From contig CBDCWE010000003.1 in assembly GCA_965223355.1 (NCBI GenBank), positions 3,286,001-3,350,000 on the forward strand: a stretch of DNA of 64,000 nt, written 5' to 3'. A program made the position numbers and the translations under genes. Shown here in pieces: positions 1-8,088 of the stretch (position 1 is the first letter of the stretch; the number at the start of each line of letters is the position of its first letter). A model generated the notes under the pieces. It was not told where the DNA came from. It worked only from the letters and a program-made list of their open reading frames with translations, and ran no database searches. This DNA comes from Tectiglobus sp965223355 (GTDB taxonomy: Bacteria; Pseudomonadota; Alphaproteobacteria; Rhizobiales; Hyphomicrobiaceae).

Positions 1-1009
1 CGCTCACCGACAAAGGATCTTCGATGTAGCGATCGAGCCCGAAGGCATGCCATTCCAAATAGGCAGCGTTCGGTGCGGCCGCGAGCAGGTGCACATGAAG
101 ATCGTGGGCGCCGTGAGAAATGACCGGAAGGCCATGGGCTTCGGCCAGTCGGGCGACTTTCATGAAGGGCGTGATGCCGCCGCAAGTGGTCAGGTCCGGC
201 TCGGGAAAATCGATGCCGCCGGCCGCGATCAAGGTCTTGAATTCGGCCAGCGTGTGGAGATTTTCACCGGCTGCTAAAGGGACGCTGCCAAGTGAGCGCA
301 GGTGGGCGTAACCTTCGAAATTATCAGGGCCGATGGGCTCTTCGAGCCAGACCAAATCAAACGGTTGAAGCATGCCCATGGCACGAACCGCCTCATCGAC
401 ACGCCAAGCTTCGTTGGCGTCCGCCATCATCTCGATGTCATCGGGCAAGTGCTGGCGCATGGCCTCGACGCGGGCGATATCTTCCTTCAACGTTGGCCGG
501 CCGAGGCGCATCTTGACGGAACGAAAGCCCGCATCAACGCTTGCGCTCGCACCTTCGAGCAAACGCTCGACCGGGAAGTTGAGATCGATGTTGCCGGCAT
601 AAGCGCGAACCTTCGGGTCGTAGCCGCCGAGCAGGCGCCACAGCGGCTCCCCGAGGCGGTTGCCCTTCAAATCCCACAGTGCAACGTCGACGGCGGCGAG
701 TGCGAATGACAACGGTGCGCCGCGGCCGGCGTAATGGTGGCCCTTGTACATGCGCTGCCAGATCCACTCGATGCGGTCGCCGTCGGCGTCAATGACAAAG
801 TCTCGCAATGGCGCATCGAGCATGGCGGCAATAGCACCGCCCTGGCCCTCGTGCAGAACCGTATAGCCCATGCCGGTGGCGCCGTCCGTGTCGGTGATGA
901 TCACGACAACCATGTCGAAGGCGTGCATCAAGCCCGCCGCGCTGGCTTCAACCGCGCTCGGCAACGGTATACGATAGTGATCAACATGCATTTGGGCGAC
1001 TTTGGCCAT
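1..1009 (-). CDS. Mandelate racemase/muconate lactonizing enzyme family protein (3' end outside window)
   Basis: The product is an enolase-superfamily enzyme that would abstract a proton alpha to a carboxylate, acting on an acid sugar or similar substrate. 336 residues are visible before the window edge, so the C-terminus is missing. An N-terminal capping domain (about 1-125) is followed by the barrel, with KMR at K166-R168, metal ligands D198 (MADANEAW), E224 (LEEP) and E249 (AGEN), and a late histidine motif SHGAHDLH near H299. The K...D-E-E...H pattern is that of the mandelate racemase subgroup. The ATG at 1009 is the first start giving the family's usual N-terminus. The substrate cannot be read from the sequence. 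The neighbouring SDR gene is divergent, about 500 bp away. Confidence 0.9.
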   Translation of the reverse strand, partial: MAKVAQMHVDHYRIPLPSAVEASAAGLMHAFDMVVVIITDTDGATGMGYTVLHEGQGGAIAAMLDAPLRDFVIDADGDRIEWIWQRMYKGHHYAGRGAPLSFALAAVDVALWDLKGNRLGEPLWRLLGGYDPKVRAYAGNIDLNFPVERLLEGASASVDAGFRSVKMRLGRPTLKEDIARVEAMRQHLPDDIEMMADANEAWRVDEAVRAMGMLQPFDLVWLEEPIGPDNFEGYAHLRSLGSVPLAAGENLHTLAEFKTLIAAGGIDFPEPDLTTCGGITPFMKVARLAEAHGLPVISHGAHDLHVHLLAAAPNAAYLEWHAFGLDRYIEDPLSVS

Positions 1010-1507
1010 TATAACTTTCCTCTCGAATACTTGATTGCCGGTCGTGCATTGACGCTCGGTGATCATGCATGGAAATCTAGGCCGCAAACTTATAAGTCCG
1101 GGCCTATCGGTATTGGTCAATTTGCTGCGCTGCCAGGCGCGAGAATGCAGGCAATGTGGTTCATTTTCAAATCCTTGGTGCACCGCAGCGCGGCAACTCG
1201 GCGCCAACGGGCCCGGATTTGTGAGTTTACGGCCTGGCACCGGCATGTCCCGATGTAGCATTGCCTGTTGATGACCGGGGGGAGACGATCGCGCCGCGAC
1301 ACGCTGTTCCGGCGTCGGACCCGGAGCGCAAGCAGGTTGGGCGTGAACGGTCCGGACCATGGCGTCGGCGTGAGACATTGGGCAGTATAAACGGGGGACG
1401 GTGCAACGGGGGGCGGTGCAACGGGCGCGGACAACACGGCATAATTGTCGGGCGCCCGCGCCGCCTTGGCAGCACTTGGCAGCAAATGGACAAAGGAGCC
1501 TGCTCGC
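1010..1507. other. Divergent intergenic region
   Basis: About 500 bp lie between two divergent genes. A loose inverted repeat at about 1075-1108 (CTAGGCCGC... / ...GGGCCTAT) could be an operator for the minus-strand gene. Short direct repeats of GGTGCAACGGG occur near 1400-1430. I see no RNA gene or coding sequence here that I can support. Confidence 0.4.
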
Positions 1508-2293
1508 ATGCGTGGGGACATATTCGATCTGACCGGCAAGGTGGCGCTTGTTACCGGCGGCAACGGCGGGATTGGCTTAGGCATGGCTGAAGCCGTTGCC
1601 AAGGCCGGCGCCAACGTCGCGATCTGGGGGACGAACGGCGACAAGAACGCCGCCGCCAGGGACCGGCTCGCCGCGCACGGCATCGAGGCCGAAGCATTCC
1701 TGTGCAATGTTGCAGATCCTGCAGCCGTCAACGCTACAATGGCGAAAACGCTGGCGCGGTTCGGGCGGCTGGATGCGTGTTTTGCCAATGCCGGAGTAAC
1801 CGGGCGCGGCCCCAAGTCGTTCATGGATATTTCACCGCAGGAATGGCGCCGGGTGCTGTCCGTAAACCTCGATGGCGCCTTCTTCACCCATCAGGCAGCG
1901 GCACAGCACATGGTCGAGCGCGCCGAACAGGGTGATGCCGGCGGCCGGCTGATTTGTGTCTCGAGCCTGGCATCGCTGTCCGGACCAGCCCGCAACCAGC
2001 ATTACGCGGCAAGCAAGGGTGCGCTCAATGCGCTCACCTATTCGCTTGCCGTCGAGTTGGCGCGTTATGGCATAACCGCCAATGCGATTTTGCCCGGATG
2101 GATCGAAACCGATATGACCGAGAAGCTTATGGCAAACGACAAGTTCTCGGCTGCGGCCGGGGCACGGATCCCGCTCCGCCGTTGGGGTCGGCCTGATGAT
2201 TTCGGCGGCATTGCAGTTTATCTTATGAGCGAGGCGTCAGCCTATCATACCGGCCAGTGCCTGCAAATCGACGGTGGTTACTGGCGGTTCTGA
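1508..2293 (+). CDS. Short-chain dehydrogenase/reductase (SDR)
   Basis: An NAD(P)-dependent oxidoreductase of the classical SDR family, 261 residues. It shows the Rossmann glycine motif TGGNGGIG (16-23), NAG (94-96), catalytic serines at 152-153, the YxxxK pair Y166/K170, and a C-terminal QIDGGYW as in 3-oxoacyl-ACP-reductase-like enzymes. The start is set by AAGGAG at 1493-1498, nine bases upstream; an upstream in-frame ATG at 1445 has no comparable site. The dioxygenase gene follows after 13 bp, so the two are probably co-transcribed and may act in sequence on one hydroxylated substrate. The substrate is unknown. Confidence 0.9.
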   Translation: MRGDIFDLTGKVALVTGGNGGIGLGMAEAVAKAGANVAIWGTNGDKNAAARDRLAAHGIEAEAFLCNVADPAAVNATMAKTLARFGRLDACFANAGVTGRGPKSFMDISPQEWRRVLSVNLDGAFFTHQAAAQHMVERAEQGDAGGRLICVSSLASLSGPARNQHYAASKGALNALTYSLAVELARYGITANAILPGWIETDMTEKLMANDKFSAAAGARIPLRRWGRPDDFGGIAVYLMSEASAYHTGQCLQIDGGYWRF

Positions 2294-2306
2294 GGAGACC
2301 AAGCAT

Positions 2307-3125
2307 ATGCAGGACTTGCAATCAAAATTCCGCGACACTTACGAACGCGACGGCTTCGTGTTTCCGTTGCGGGTGATGAGTGTCGAGAGGGCTCGCGACT
2401 ATCGCGACCAGCTGGAGGCAGCCGAAGCCGCGGCCGGCGGCAATCCGCAAAGCTGCAAAGCCATCCGCACCTATTGCAACCTGTCGCTGCCGTTCGTCGA
2501 TGAGATAACGCGCGACCCGGCGATTACCGGACCGGTGGCCGACATCCTCGGCGAAGATCTGCTGGTTTTCGGTTGTTCGTTCTTCACCAAGGAGGCGAAC
2601 AGCAGTTCTTATGTCAGCTGGCATCAGGACCTGCACTATTGGGGGCTCGAAAACGATGAAGAAGTCACGGCCTGGCTGGCGTTGTCGCCGTCGACGGCAG
2701 CCAGCGGTTGCATGCGGTTCGTGGCCGGCAGCCATCGTGAGATCCTGGACCACAAGGATACCTTCGCACAGGAAAACCTGCTCACACGCGGGCAGGAGAT
2801 CGCCGTTGACGTTGATGACAGCACGGCCGTTGACGTCGAGCTGGCACCCGGTGAAATGTCGCTGCATCATGGCCGCCTGCTGCACGCGTCCAATCCGAAC
2901 ACGACGGATGATCGGCGCATTGGTCTGGCGATCCGCTACATCACCGCGAAACAACGTCAGGCCGTCGGCGACAAGACGATCGCCACGCTGGTGCGCGGCA
3001 ACGATCGATACGGCAACTTCGAGCTTGCGACGCCGCCGCAAGTGACGATGGGCCAAACCGAGATGGCCCAGTGGCGCCGCGCCGTCGGCACCAAGGACGA
3101 AATCCTCTATCGCGGCACGGCCTAA
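2307..3125 (+). CDS. Phytanoyl-CoA dioxygenase (PhyH) family protein
   Basis: A non-haem Fe(II)/2-oxoglutarate oxygenase of the PhyH family, 272 residues, expected to hydroxylate a small molecule or acyl chain. The iron facial triad is visible as H106xD108 (SWHQDLHYWG) and H193 (LLHASNP). An arginine at 203-204 or 210 is suited to hold the 2-oxoglutarate carboxylate. The ATG at 2307 follows TGAGGAG, which overlaps the stop of the SDR gene, and this indicates translational coupling. A degenerate copy of repeat family A begins directly after the stop codon. The family is broad in bacteria, so the substrate is not assigned. Confidence 0.88.
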   Translation: MQDLQSKFRDTYERDGFVFPLRVMSVERARDYRDQLEAAEAAAGGNPQSCKAIRTYCNLSLPFVDEITRDPAITGPVADILGEDLLVFGCSFFTKEANSSSYVSWHQDLHYWGLENDEEVTAWLALSPSTAASGCMRFVAGSHREILDHKDTFAQENLLTRGQEIAVDVDDSTAVDVELAPGEMSLHHGRLLHASNPNTTDDRRIGLAIRYITAKQRQAVGDKTIATLVRGNDRYGNFELATPPQVTMGQTEMAQWRRAVGTKDEILYRGTA

Positions 3126-3126
3126 T

Positions 3127-3212
3127 AAGTTCGGGGTCCAGGGGACGATCCCCTGGCCGGGGAGTTTGAGGGGCTGAAAGCCCGTCATCGATCGTCGCAC
3201 GGCGGCGATATG
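3127..3212 (+). repeat. Palindromic repeat family A, copy A1 (truncated)
   Basis: The copy matches the left half of family A: the hairpin around CCAGGGGACGATCCCCTGG, the GAGGGGCTGAAAGCCC segment (stem decayed) and the GGCGGCGAT segment. The right half is absent. It starts 2 bp after the dioxygenase stop codon. Confidence 0.8.
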
Positions 3213-3269
3213 CTGGCTCCCACAGTGACCATACCCGCCCGCCACCTGCGATCAAAATCGCTCAAGGTC

Positions 3270-3306
3270 TTGACAGGATCATATATTTCGATAATTCTAG
3301 AAATAT
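3270..3306 (+). promoter_or_regulatory. arsR promoter and ArsR-type operator overlapping the start codon
   Basis: A perfect -35 TTGACA lies at 3270-3275. A palindrome with arms ATATTTC (3283-3289) and GAAATAT (3300-3306), separated by 10 bp, covers the expected -10 region and runs into the ATG at 3305. ArsR-family repressors commonly bind such sites in their own promoter, so this is the probable autoregulatory operator. There is no ribosome binding site, which suggests a leaderless mRNA. Confidence 0.7.
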
Positions 3307-3640
3307 GGATATAGCGACCAACATTCGCCCGACCAACGACAATCTCAGCCTCGAGCAGGCCGCCCAGGGGTTTGCGGCGATCGGCTCTGAACCGCGCCTG
3401 GACGTTTTGCTGGCACTGGTCAGCGCCGGGCCGAAGGGACTGACGGTCGGGGAAATCCAGCAACGGCTCGATGTTCCGGCCTCGACGCTGAGCCATCATC
3501 TGCGCTTTTTGTCTGCAGCAGGCCTGATAGAGCAAACCAAGGATGGCCGCACCATCCACAATCGTGCCGCGTTCGCACACATCGAGGCGCTCGCAAGCTT
3601 CCTGCTGCGCGAGTGCTGCAGCGATGAAAAGGAGAGATGA
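3305..3640 (+). CDS. ArsR-family transcriptional regulator
   Basis: A 111-residue winged-helix repressor. The recognition helix lies in VPASTLSHHLRFL (58-70) and the wing follows in the EQTKDGRTI segment. A vicinal cysteine pair, C104-C105 (LLRECC), sits close to the C-terminus, the position where some arsenite-sensing ArsR proteins bind the metalloid; this is an inference, and the classical CxC in the DNA-binding helix is absent. The gene overlaps the ribosome binding region of the following permease gene, so the pair forms an operon in which the regulator probably controls its own transporter. The start at 3305 lies inside the operator palindrome. Confidence 0.92.
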   Translation: MDIATNIRPTNDNLSLEQAAQGFAAIGSEPRLDVLLALVSAGPKGLTVGEIQQRLDVPASTLSHHLRFLSAAGLIEQTKDGRTIHNRAAFAHIEALASFLLRECCSDEKER

Positions 3641-3642
3641 TC

Positions 3643-4677
3643 ATGGCGGCTCTCGTTGCCAAGCTCCGGCAGTTCCAGCTGCCGAAAGTCGACGGTGCCT
3701 GGCTGGCCTTCCTGGTCCTGGCTGCGGGTCTGGCAGCCCTTGACCCGGCACAACTGCCGAAGTCACTGTGGTTCGTGGCCGGCGCGCTGACGGGCACGAC
3801 GCCCTACATTCTGTTTGCGGTGCTTGCCGTTGCCTATCTCAAGGCCAGCGGCGCCGAGGCAATCGTCGCAACGGCCTTCGAGGGCCGCCAGGTTCGCATG
3901 ATCATACTGGCGGCCATGATGGGGGGCCTTTCACCGTTCTGCTCTTGCCAAGTTATTCCGTTTATCGCCGGGCTGCTGGCGCTTGGCACACCGCTGGCGC
4001 CGGTCATGGCGTTCTGGCTTTCTTCGCCGCTGATGGACCCGTCGGCATTCCTGATTACGGCGGGTGCGCTCAGCTGGGAATTCGCGGTCGCAAAGACCTT
4101 CGTGGCCGTCGGCATGGGGCTGTTTGGCGGGTTTGTCATGTTGTCGATGACAAGCGCGGGGTGGTTTGCCGACAGCCTGCGTGCGCGCACAAGCGGTGGT
4201 TGCTGCAGCGCGCGCTCACCGTTTAAGGGCACCCCGCAGTGGTCGTTTTGGAGCGAAGCCGAACGCCGCGACGTGTTCCGCCGCGAGCTCTTGGTCAATG
4301 GTCACTTTCTGTTGAAATGGCTGACGCTCGCATACCTGCTCGAGTCGATGATGATCGCCTACATTCCAGCCGAATCGATTGCGCATGTGCTCGGCGGTGA
4401 CGGTTTGTTCCCGGTCGTTCTGGCGGCTTTGGTCGGTGCACCGGCCTACCTCAACTCCTACGCCGCACCGCCACTGGTTGCCGGCCTCATGGAACAGGGC
4501 ATGAGCGCCGGCGCCGCCATGGCCTTCGTGATCGCGGGTGGCGTTAGTTCGATTCCGGCGATGACCGCGGTGTTTGCCCTGGTCAAGCGCGAAGTCTTTG
4601 CCGTCTACGTTGCGCTCGGCTTTACCGGCGCGGTACTGGCCGGACTGGCCTATGGAACCTATGTTGGCTGGGCCTGA
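3643..4677 (+). CDS. ArsP/DUF318-type permease
   Basis: A polytopic inner-membrane permease of about 344 residues with roughly eight hydrophobic segments. The family motif FCSCQVIPF (cysteines spaced CxC within a membrane segment) is near residue 105. A second cysteine pair (GGCCS) lies in the central cytoplasmic loop, and a late segment NSYAAPP matches the second half of the permease. Family members export organoarsenicals or related thiol-reactive compounds. AAGGAG at 3629-3634 is 8 bp before the ATG at 3643, which is preferred over the ATG at 3637 that overlaps the arsR stop. The upstream ArsR gene supports a metalloid role. The exact substrate is an inference. Confidence 0.85.
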   Translation: MAALVAKLRQFQLPKVDGAWLAFLVLAAGLAALDPAQLPKSLWFVAGALTGTTPYILFAVLAVAYLKASGAEAIVATAFEGRQVRMIILAAMMGGLSPFCSCQVIPFIAGLLALGTPLAPVMAFWLSSPLMDPSAFLITAGALSWEFAVAKTFVAVGMGLFGGFVMLSMTSAGWFADSLRARTSGGCCSARSPFKGTPQWSFWSEAERRDVFRRELLVNGHFLLKWLTLAYLLESMMIAYIPAESIAHVLGGDGLFPVVLAALVGAPAYLNSYAAPPLVAGLMEQGMSAGAAMAFVIAGGVSSIPAMTAVFALVKREVFAVYVALGFTGAVLAGLAYGTYVGWA

Positions 4678-4922
4678 CGGGCTCAGGCTGCAATAGATGC
4701 ACAACACGGCTTGCCGGGCCGCGGTTCGATGCGAGGCGCGGCCTTCGATAGTTTGCACAGGCAAGGCACCGAGTTTGCTCAGCAGCGCAAATCGCTGATG
4801 CCGGCAGCGCGGCTTTGGTGCCATGCCTTTGAGCCAAATCAATGTCATCGCAGATCAAAGCAGGTCCTCTGCAATAATCGGCGGGTCGGCCGTGACGAGC
4901 AATGATGCAGGAGGGCCCGGTC

Positions 4923-5450
4923 TTGAAGTATTTGGTCGCTTTTGGAACGGTCGCCGGGCATACGCGCCGGATCGCCGACACCATCGCGCAACAAATCATC
5001 GACGCTCAACATCAGGCGGTCCTGCACGATGCATCGCAGCGCGCACGTGATCCCGCGGTCAGGGAGTGTGATGCCTGCATTATCGCGGCGCCCGTCCATC
5101 AGCAGCGCCACCCCGAGGCAATCATCAACTTTGCCACGGCCAACGCCGAGCGGCTCAATGCGATGTCGTCCGCGCTGGTCTCGGTCAGCATTTCAGCAGC
5201 CTTTGCGGATGGCCGCGAAGAGGCCCAGTCATACGTTGATCGCCTGTTGGCAACAACGGGCTGGAAACCCGCCGCCATCCACCTCGCCGCCGGTGCCTTG
5301 CGCTATACCGATTACGACTTCTTTCAAGAGCAGATCATCCGTCACGTCGTGCTGAAAGATCGGGCGGTGGACAACATCCGCGGGGACCACGATTTCACGG
5401 ACTGGCAGAAGCTGGCCGCGTTCGTGGATCAGTTTATCGGTCGCAAGTGA
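4923..5450 (+). CDS. Flavodoxin-fold protein, HemG-like (protoporphyrinogen dehydrogenase family)
   Basis: A 175-residue flavodoxin-like protein. The N-terminal KYLVAFGTVAGHTRRIA is the FMN phosphate loop, followed by APVHQQRHPEAI and a VSVSISAAFADG segment. Toward the end are GALRYTDYDFFQ and DFTDWQKLAAFVDQF, all as in menaquinone-dependent protoporphyrinogen IX dehydrogenase HemG, which has nearly the same length. The TTG at 4923 is chosen because CAGGAGGG (4908-4914) is eight bases upstream and it gives the usual short N-terminus. It may oxidise protoporphyrinogen, or be a general flavodoxin. It lies 245 bp after the permease in the same direction. Confidence 0.8.
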   Translation: MKYLVAFGTVAGHTRRIADTIAQQIIDAQHQAVLHDASQRARDPAVRECDACIIAAPVHQQRHPEAIINFATANAERLNAMSSALVSVSISAAFADGREEAQSYVDRLLATTGWKPAAIHLAAGALRYTDYDFFQEQIIRHVVLKDRAVDNIRGDHDFTDWQKLAAFVDQFIGRK

Positions 5451-5524
5451 CGGACGCGTATACCTGGACGTCATCGGGGCGCCGTTTGCCTGCTCGCCAC
5501 TCAAGCACCTCGGCGAACATGATC

Positions 5525-5704
5525 TAAGGAACCTCTGATGAAGTCCGAGGTCCAGGGGATGGGTCCCCTGGTCGGGGAGTTTGAGGGACTGAAAGCCCCT
5601 CAAGGATCGCCGCCAAGCGGCGATATGTTAAGGGCTCTGCCGTTGCCGATCCCGCCAAAGGGCCAAGCCCTTTGGAAACCTGTGGCTTGTTCAGAAGCTC
5701 CTTA
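5525..5704 (+). repeat. Palindromic repeat family A, copy A2 (full length)
   Basis: An almost complete element of about 180 bp with imperfect terminal inverted repeats: left GGAACCTCTGA, right TCAGAAGCTCC. A TA dinucleotide lies at each outer edge (5525-5526 and 5703-5704). Internally it carries the series of stems typical of the family, ending with CCAAAGGGCC.../...CCCTTTGG. It lies between two convergent genes. Confidence 0.9.
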
Positions 5705-5753
5705 AGGTGGACGTGATCGACAGTTCCTATGGTTGGGTCGCGTTTGCGGTGGA

Positions 5754-6647
5754 TTACTCGGCCGCTTCGGTGTTGGCGGGACCGGCAAACTTATCGCGCA
5801 GTCCATCCCATTCGGCGGCACCAACCCGGGCGAAGATGCCGCGCACACCAATGCCCGCATTGGGATCCGGCAGCTGGTTGTTGTCGTGCAAATCGCGAAG
5901 GATAGTCTCGCAGGTGAAGACGACGTTGCGCAGCAGCAAACCGGGCAAGATCGCCAGCTTGAAGCCCATCTCGCACGCCTGCTCCATGTCGATTGTTGGC
6001 GTCTTGCCGCCTTCAACATAGTTGAACAGGCATGGCCCCTTGACGTCGCGCGGGATGGCCTTGAGCTCATCTATGGTCTGCGGTGCTTCGACAAACGCGA
6101 TGTCGGCGCCGGCCGCCAGCGCCGCGTTGGCACGGCGCACGGCTTCTTCGAGCCCGAATTTGGCGCGGGTATCGGTGCGCGCGATAATCATGAAGTCAGG
6201 ATCCTGGCGCGCCGCCGCCGCCGCGCGGATTTTGGCGAGGTAGTCGTCGAGGGCAATGATGTCCTTGTCGTCGAGATGGCCGCACTTTTTCGGAAAGCCC
6301 TGGTCTTCGATGTGGATCGCGGCAACGCCGGCCCGCTCGAACTCGCGGATCGTGCGCGTTACGTTCAGTTCATTGCCATAGCCGGTGTCCGCATCGGCGA
6401 CGACGGGAATAGCGCATGCCGCCGCAATCATGCCGGCGTTGGCAACCATCTCGGTCATGGTCATCAGACCGTAATCGGGCAGTCCCCTGGCAACCGACGT
6501 GCCGGCACCGGTCATGTAGGCGGCCGGGAAGCCGGCCTTGGCGACCAGCGTTGCCGTCAGGCCGTCGTAGCAGCCGGGTGCCACCACGATGCCGTCACCG
6601 TCGATCATGTTGCGGAAATTCTTACGCGTTTCGCTTGCCGTCGTCAT
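5754..6647 (-). CDS. Isocitrate lyase/PEP mutase-family protein (oxaloacetate decarboxylase or methylisocitrate lyase type)
   Basis: A 297-residue member of the ICL/PEPM superfamily, which makes or breaks C-C or P-C bonds of 2-oxo acids using Mg2+. Metal and substrate residues are visible as D85 and D87 (VADADTGYG). The catalytic loop KKCGH spans 120-124, followed by ARTDTRA and a C-terminal region typical of the short family members. The start at 6647 is supported by GGAGG about 8 bp upstream. Candidate activities are methylisocitrate lyase, carboxyphosphonoenolpyruvate mutase or oxaloacetate decarboxylase; the sequence alone does not decide between them. It stands alone, convergent with the HemG-like gene. 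Confidence 0.88.
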   Translation of the reverse strand: MTTASETRKNFRNMIDGDGIVVAPGCYDGLTATLVAKAGFPAAYMTGAGTSVARGLPDYGLMTMTEMVANAGMIAAACAIPVVADADTGYGNELNVTRTIREFERAGVAAIHIEDQGFPKKCGHLDDKDIIALDDYLAKIRAAAAARQDPDFMIIARTDTRAKFGLEEAVRRANAALAAGADIAFVEAPQTIDELKAIPRDVKGPCLFNYVEGGKTPTIDMEQACEMGFKLAILPGLLLRNVVFTCETILRDLHDNNQLPDPNAGIGVRGIFARVGAAEWDGLRDKFAGPANTEAAE

Positions 6648-6902
6648 GCGCGTCCTCCGGTTTTGCCACGGCCCATCATCATAGTGCCTTTCAGCCTTAA
6701 CTGAAACCATCCCGCTGCCCCCGCCCGGCACCGCCCGGCGCTGCATGAGACCGCGCCTTTGGGTGGCCGGGCGCGGCATAGAGCCGGCGATGCGGGCCCC
6801 CCGCCGGGCGAAAAGGCGCTCATGCCCGGGGTGAAACTTGTGCTCATTTGCCATGCCGTTTCGTTTGCGCGCAAGCCGCGAAGATCCGCGGTCGATCCGC
6901 CA

Positions 6903-7421
6903 TCAAATATCGGTTGAACGAGGATTGTGCACGCGCGCGGGGAACCGCGGTGGCTTCATCGGCAGCGTCGGCGGCGGGATGATCTTGATGTTGAGCCCGC
7001 CCGTCTGAGCGTACTGGTCGTTGGTGAACGGTTTGACGACCTTGAGCCGGTGACCTTTCTTGGCTGCGGCCTCGAGTTCGTCTTCGAGGTCCTCGGCCGT
7101 CTGCTTGTTCCACGGCAGCATGTAATAGCGTGGCTCGATCATGCCTTCGAGCCGCAGCCACAGGTAGATGGCCCGGCCTTCCGAAAAGCTGGCGCCGAGG
7201 ATCTCCGCTTGCTCAACATTGCGTTCGAACCAGATCAGCTGGCGCGGCTTTGGCTTGGCGAGCAGGCTTGTAAGCGACGTATAGGCAAGACCCATGGCGC
7301 CGATCGCCAGGGCGACGGCCGTGATCCGGATCCAGGCCGCGCGCGGCGACCAGATCGCGATGCTGGCGAGCCCAGCCAAACTGAGCAGGGTTACCACGAA
7401 CAGGAAGAAGATGACGTCCAT
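6903..7421 (-). CDS. Hypothetical membrane protein, last gene of the ExbB-like operon
   Basis: A 172-residue protein that I do not recognise. Two hydrophobic segments lie at about residues 2-23 and 29-50, followed by a soluble domain of about 115 residues with LIWFERNVEQAEILGASFSE and an acidic EDLEDELEAAAKK helix, and a proline-rich tail. The start at 7421 follows a GGAG site; an upstream in-frame ATG adds a charged stretch without a signal. It is 64 bp downstream of the second gene of the three-gene set on this strand, so it is probably a component or assembly factor of the same membrane complex. Confidence 0.6.
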   Translation of the reverse strand: MDVIFFLFVVTLLSLAGLASIAIWSPRAAWIRITAVALAIGAMGLAYTSLTSLLAKPKPRQLIWFERNVEQAEILGASFSEGRAIYLWLRLEGMIEPRYYMLPWNKQTAEDLEDELEAAAKKGHRLKVVKPFTNDQYAQTGGLNIKIIPPPTLPMKPPRFPARVHNPRSTDI

Positions 7422-7485
7422 TGTCTCGGCTCCGTTGATCCCGCCACAGTCCTTCGACGTTGGCCTGGTCGATCGTGCCCGCCCC

Positions 7486-8088
7486 TCACTCTTTGCCACC
7501 GGTGATCAGCGGGCGATAGAGCGTCGAGACGCTGTCATCGACAAGATCACCGGCCTTTGTCAGGCGAAAACTGAACACTGTTGTTTCCTGGTTGTGTCGG
7601 ATCAGGACGATCGAGCTGTGCAGCAACTGGCGGGTCGATTCGAACTTGGTGCGAACGCTGACCACCACGTTGACCGGCACGATCGTTCCGGGCGGAATGT
7701 AGCCGTACATGTGCGCATTGACGATGTATTCGCCGGCTGGAATGCCGCGGCTGTAGGAGACTTCGTAGTTGAGGTCGGTGGCATCGCCTTCGACACCGAG
7801 ATCGTCGCGCAGAAGGTTGAACACCTCATTGCCCTTGTTCCAGAAACCGACCGGTCCGTCGCCTGGACCCTGCACCCACAAATCGACGTCGAACGGTTTG
7901 TCGTTCGGCCAGTGCATTTCGATGATGACGTTGCCCGGTGCCTTGTGATCCTGCGCTTCGACTTCGGCCTCATGGATGTGCGGCAGCAGCATGACCACCA
8001 TCGCGACGAACCCGATCAGCGCCAACAGGATGACATCGCGAAAGACGGTATCGGCGCCATCATCGATGAACTCGTCCAGCTCATCCAT
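7486..8088 (-). CDS. Hypothetical single-pass membrane protein with ExbD-like topology
   Basis: A 200-residue protein with a short acidic cytoplasmic N-terminus (MDELDEFIDDG), one membrane segment at about 18-38 (VILLALIGFVAMVVMLLP) and a periplasmic domain of about 160 residues. The domain is rich in beta-type sequence, including DVDLWVQGPGDGPVGFWNKG and a VVVSVRTKFEST stretch. The layout (N-terminal anchor plus periplasmic domain, next to an ExbB/TolQ homologue) is that of ExbD/TolR, but the periplasmic part does not look like the usual ExbD fold. Its ATG overlaps the stop of the ExbB-like gene (TGATG), so the two are translationally coupled. Confidence 0.65.
   Translation of the reverse strand: MDELDEFIDDGADTVFRDVILLALIGFVAMVVMLLPHIHEAEVEAQDHKAPGNVIIEMHWPNDKPFDVDLWVQGPGDGPVGFWNKGNEVFNLLRDDLGVEGDATDLNYEVSYSRGIPAGEYIVNAHMYGYIPPGTIVPVNVVVSVRTKFESTRQLLHSSIVLIRHNQETTVFSFRLTKAGDLVDDSVSTLYRPLITGGKE

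Noticed and set aside
6717..6785. Fourth repeat family with segments near 30690-30780 and 47451-47501
   Set aside because: The shared pattern is only GC-rich CCCGGCC/GGCCGGG with CTTTGGGTGG; similarity is too weak to call by eye.
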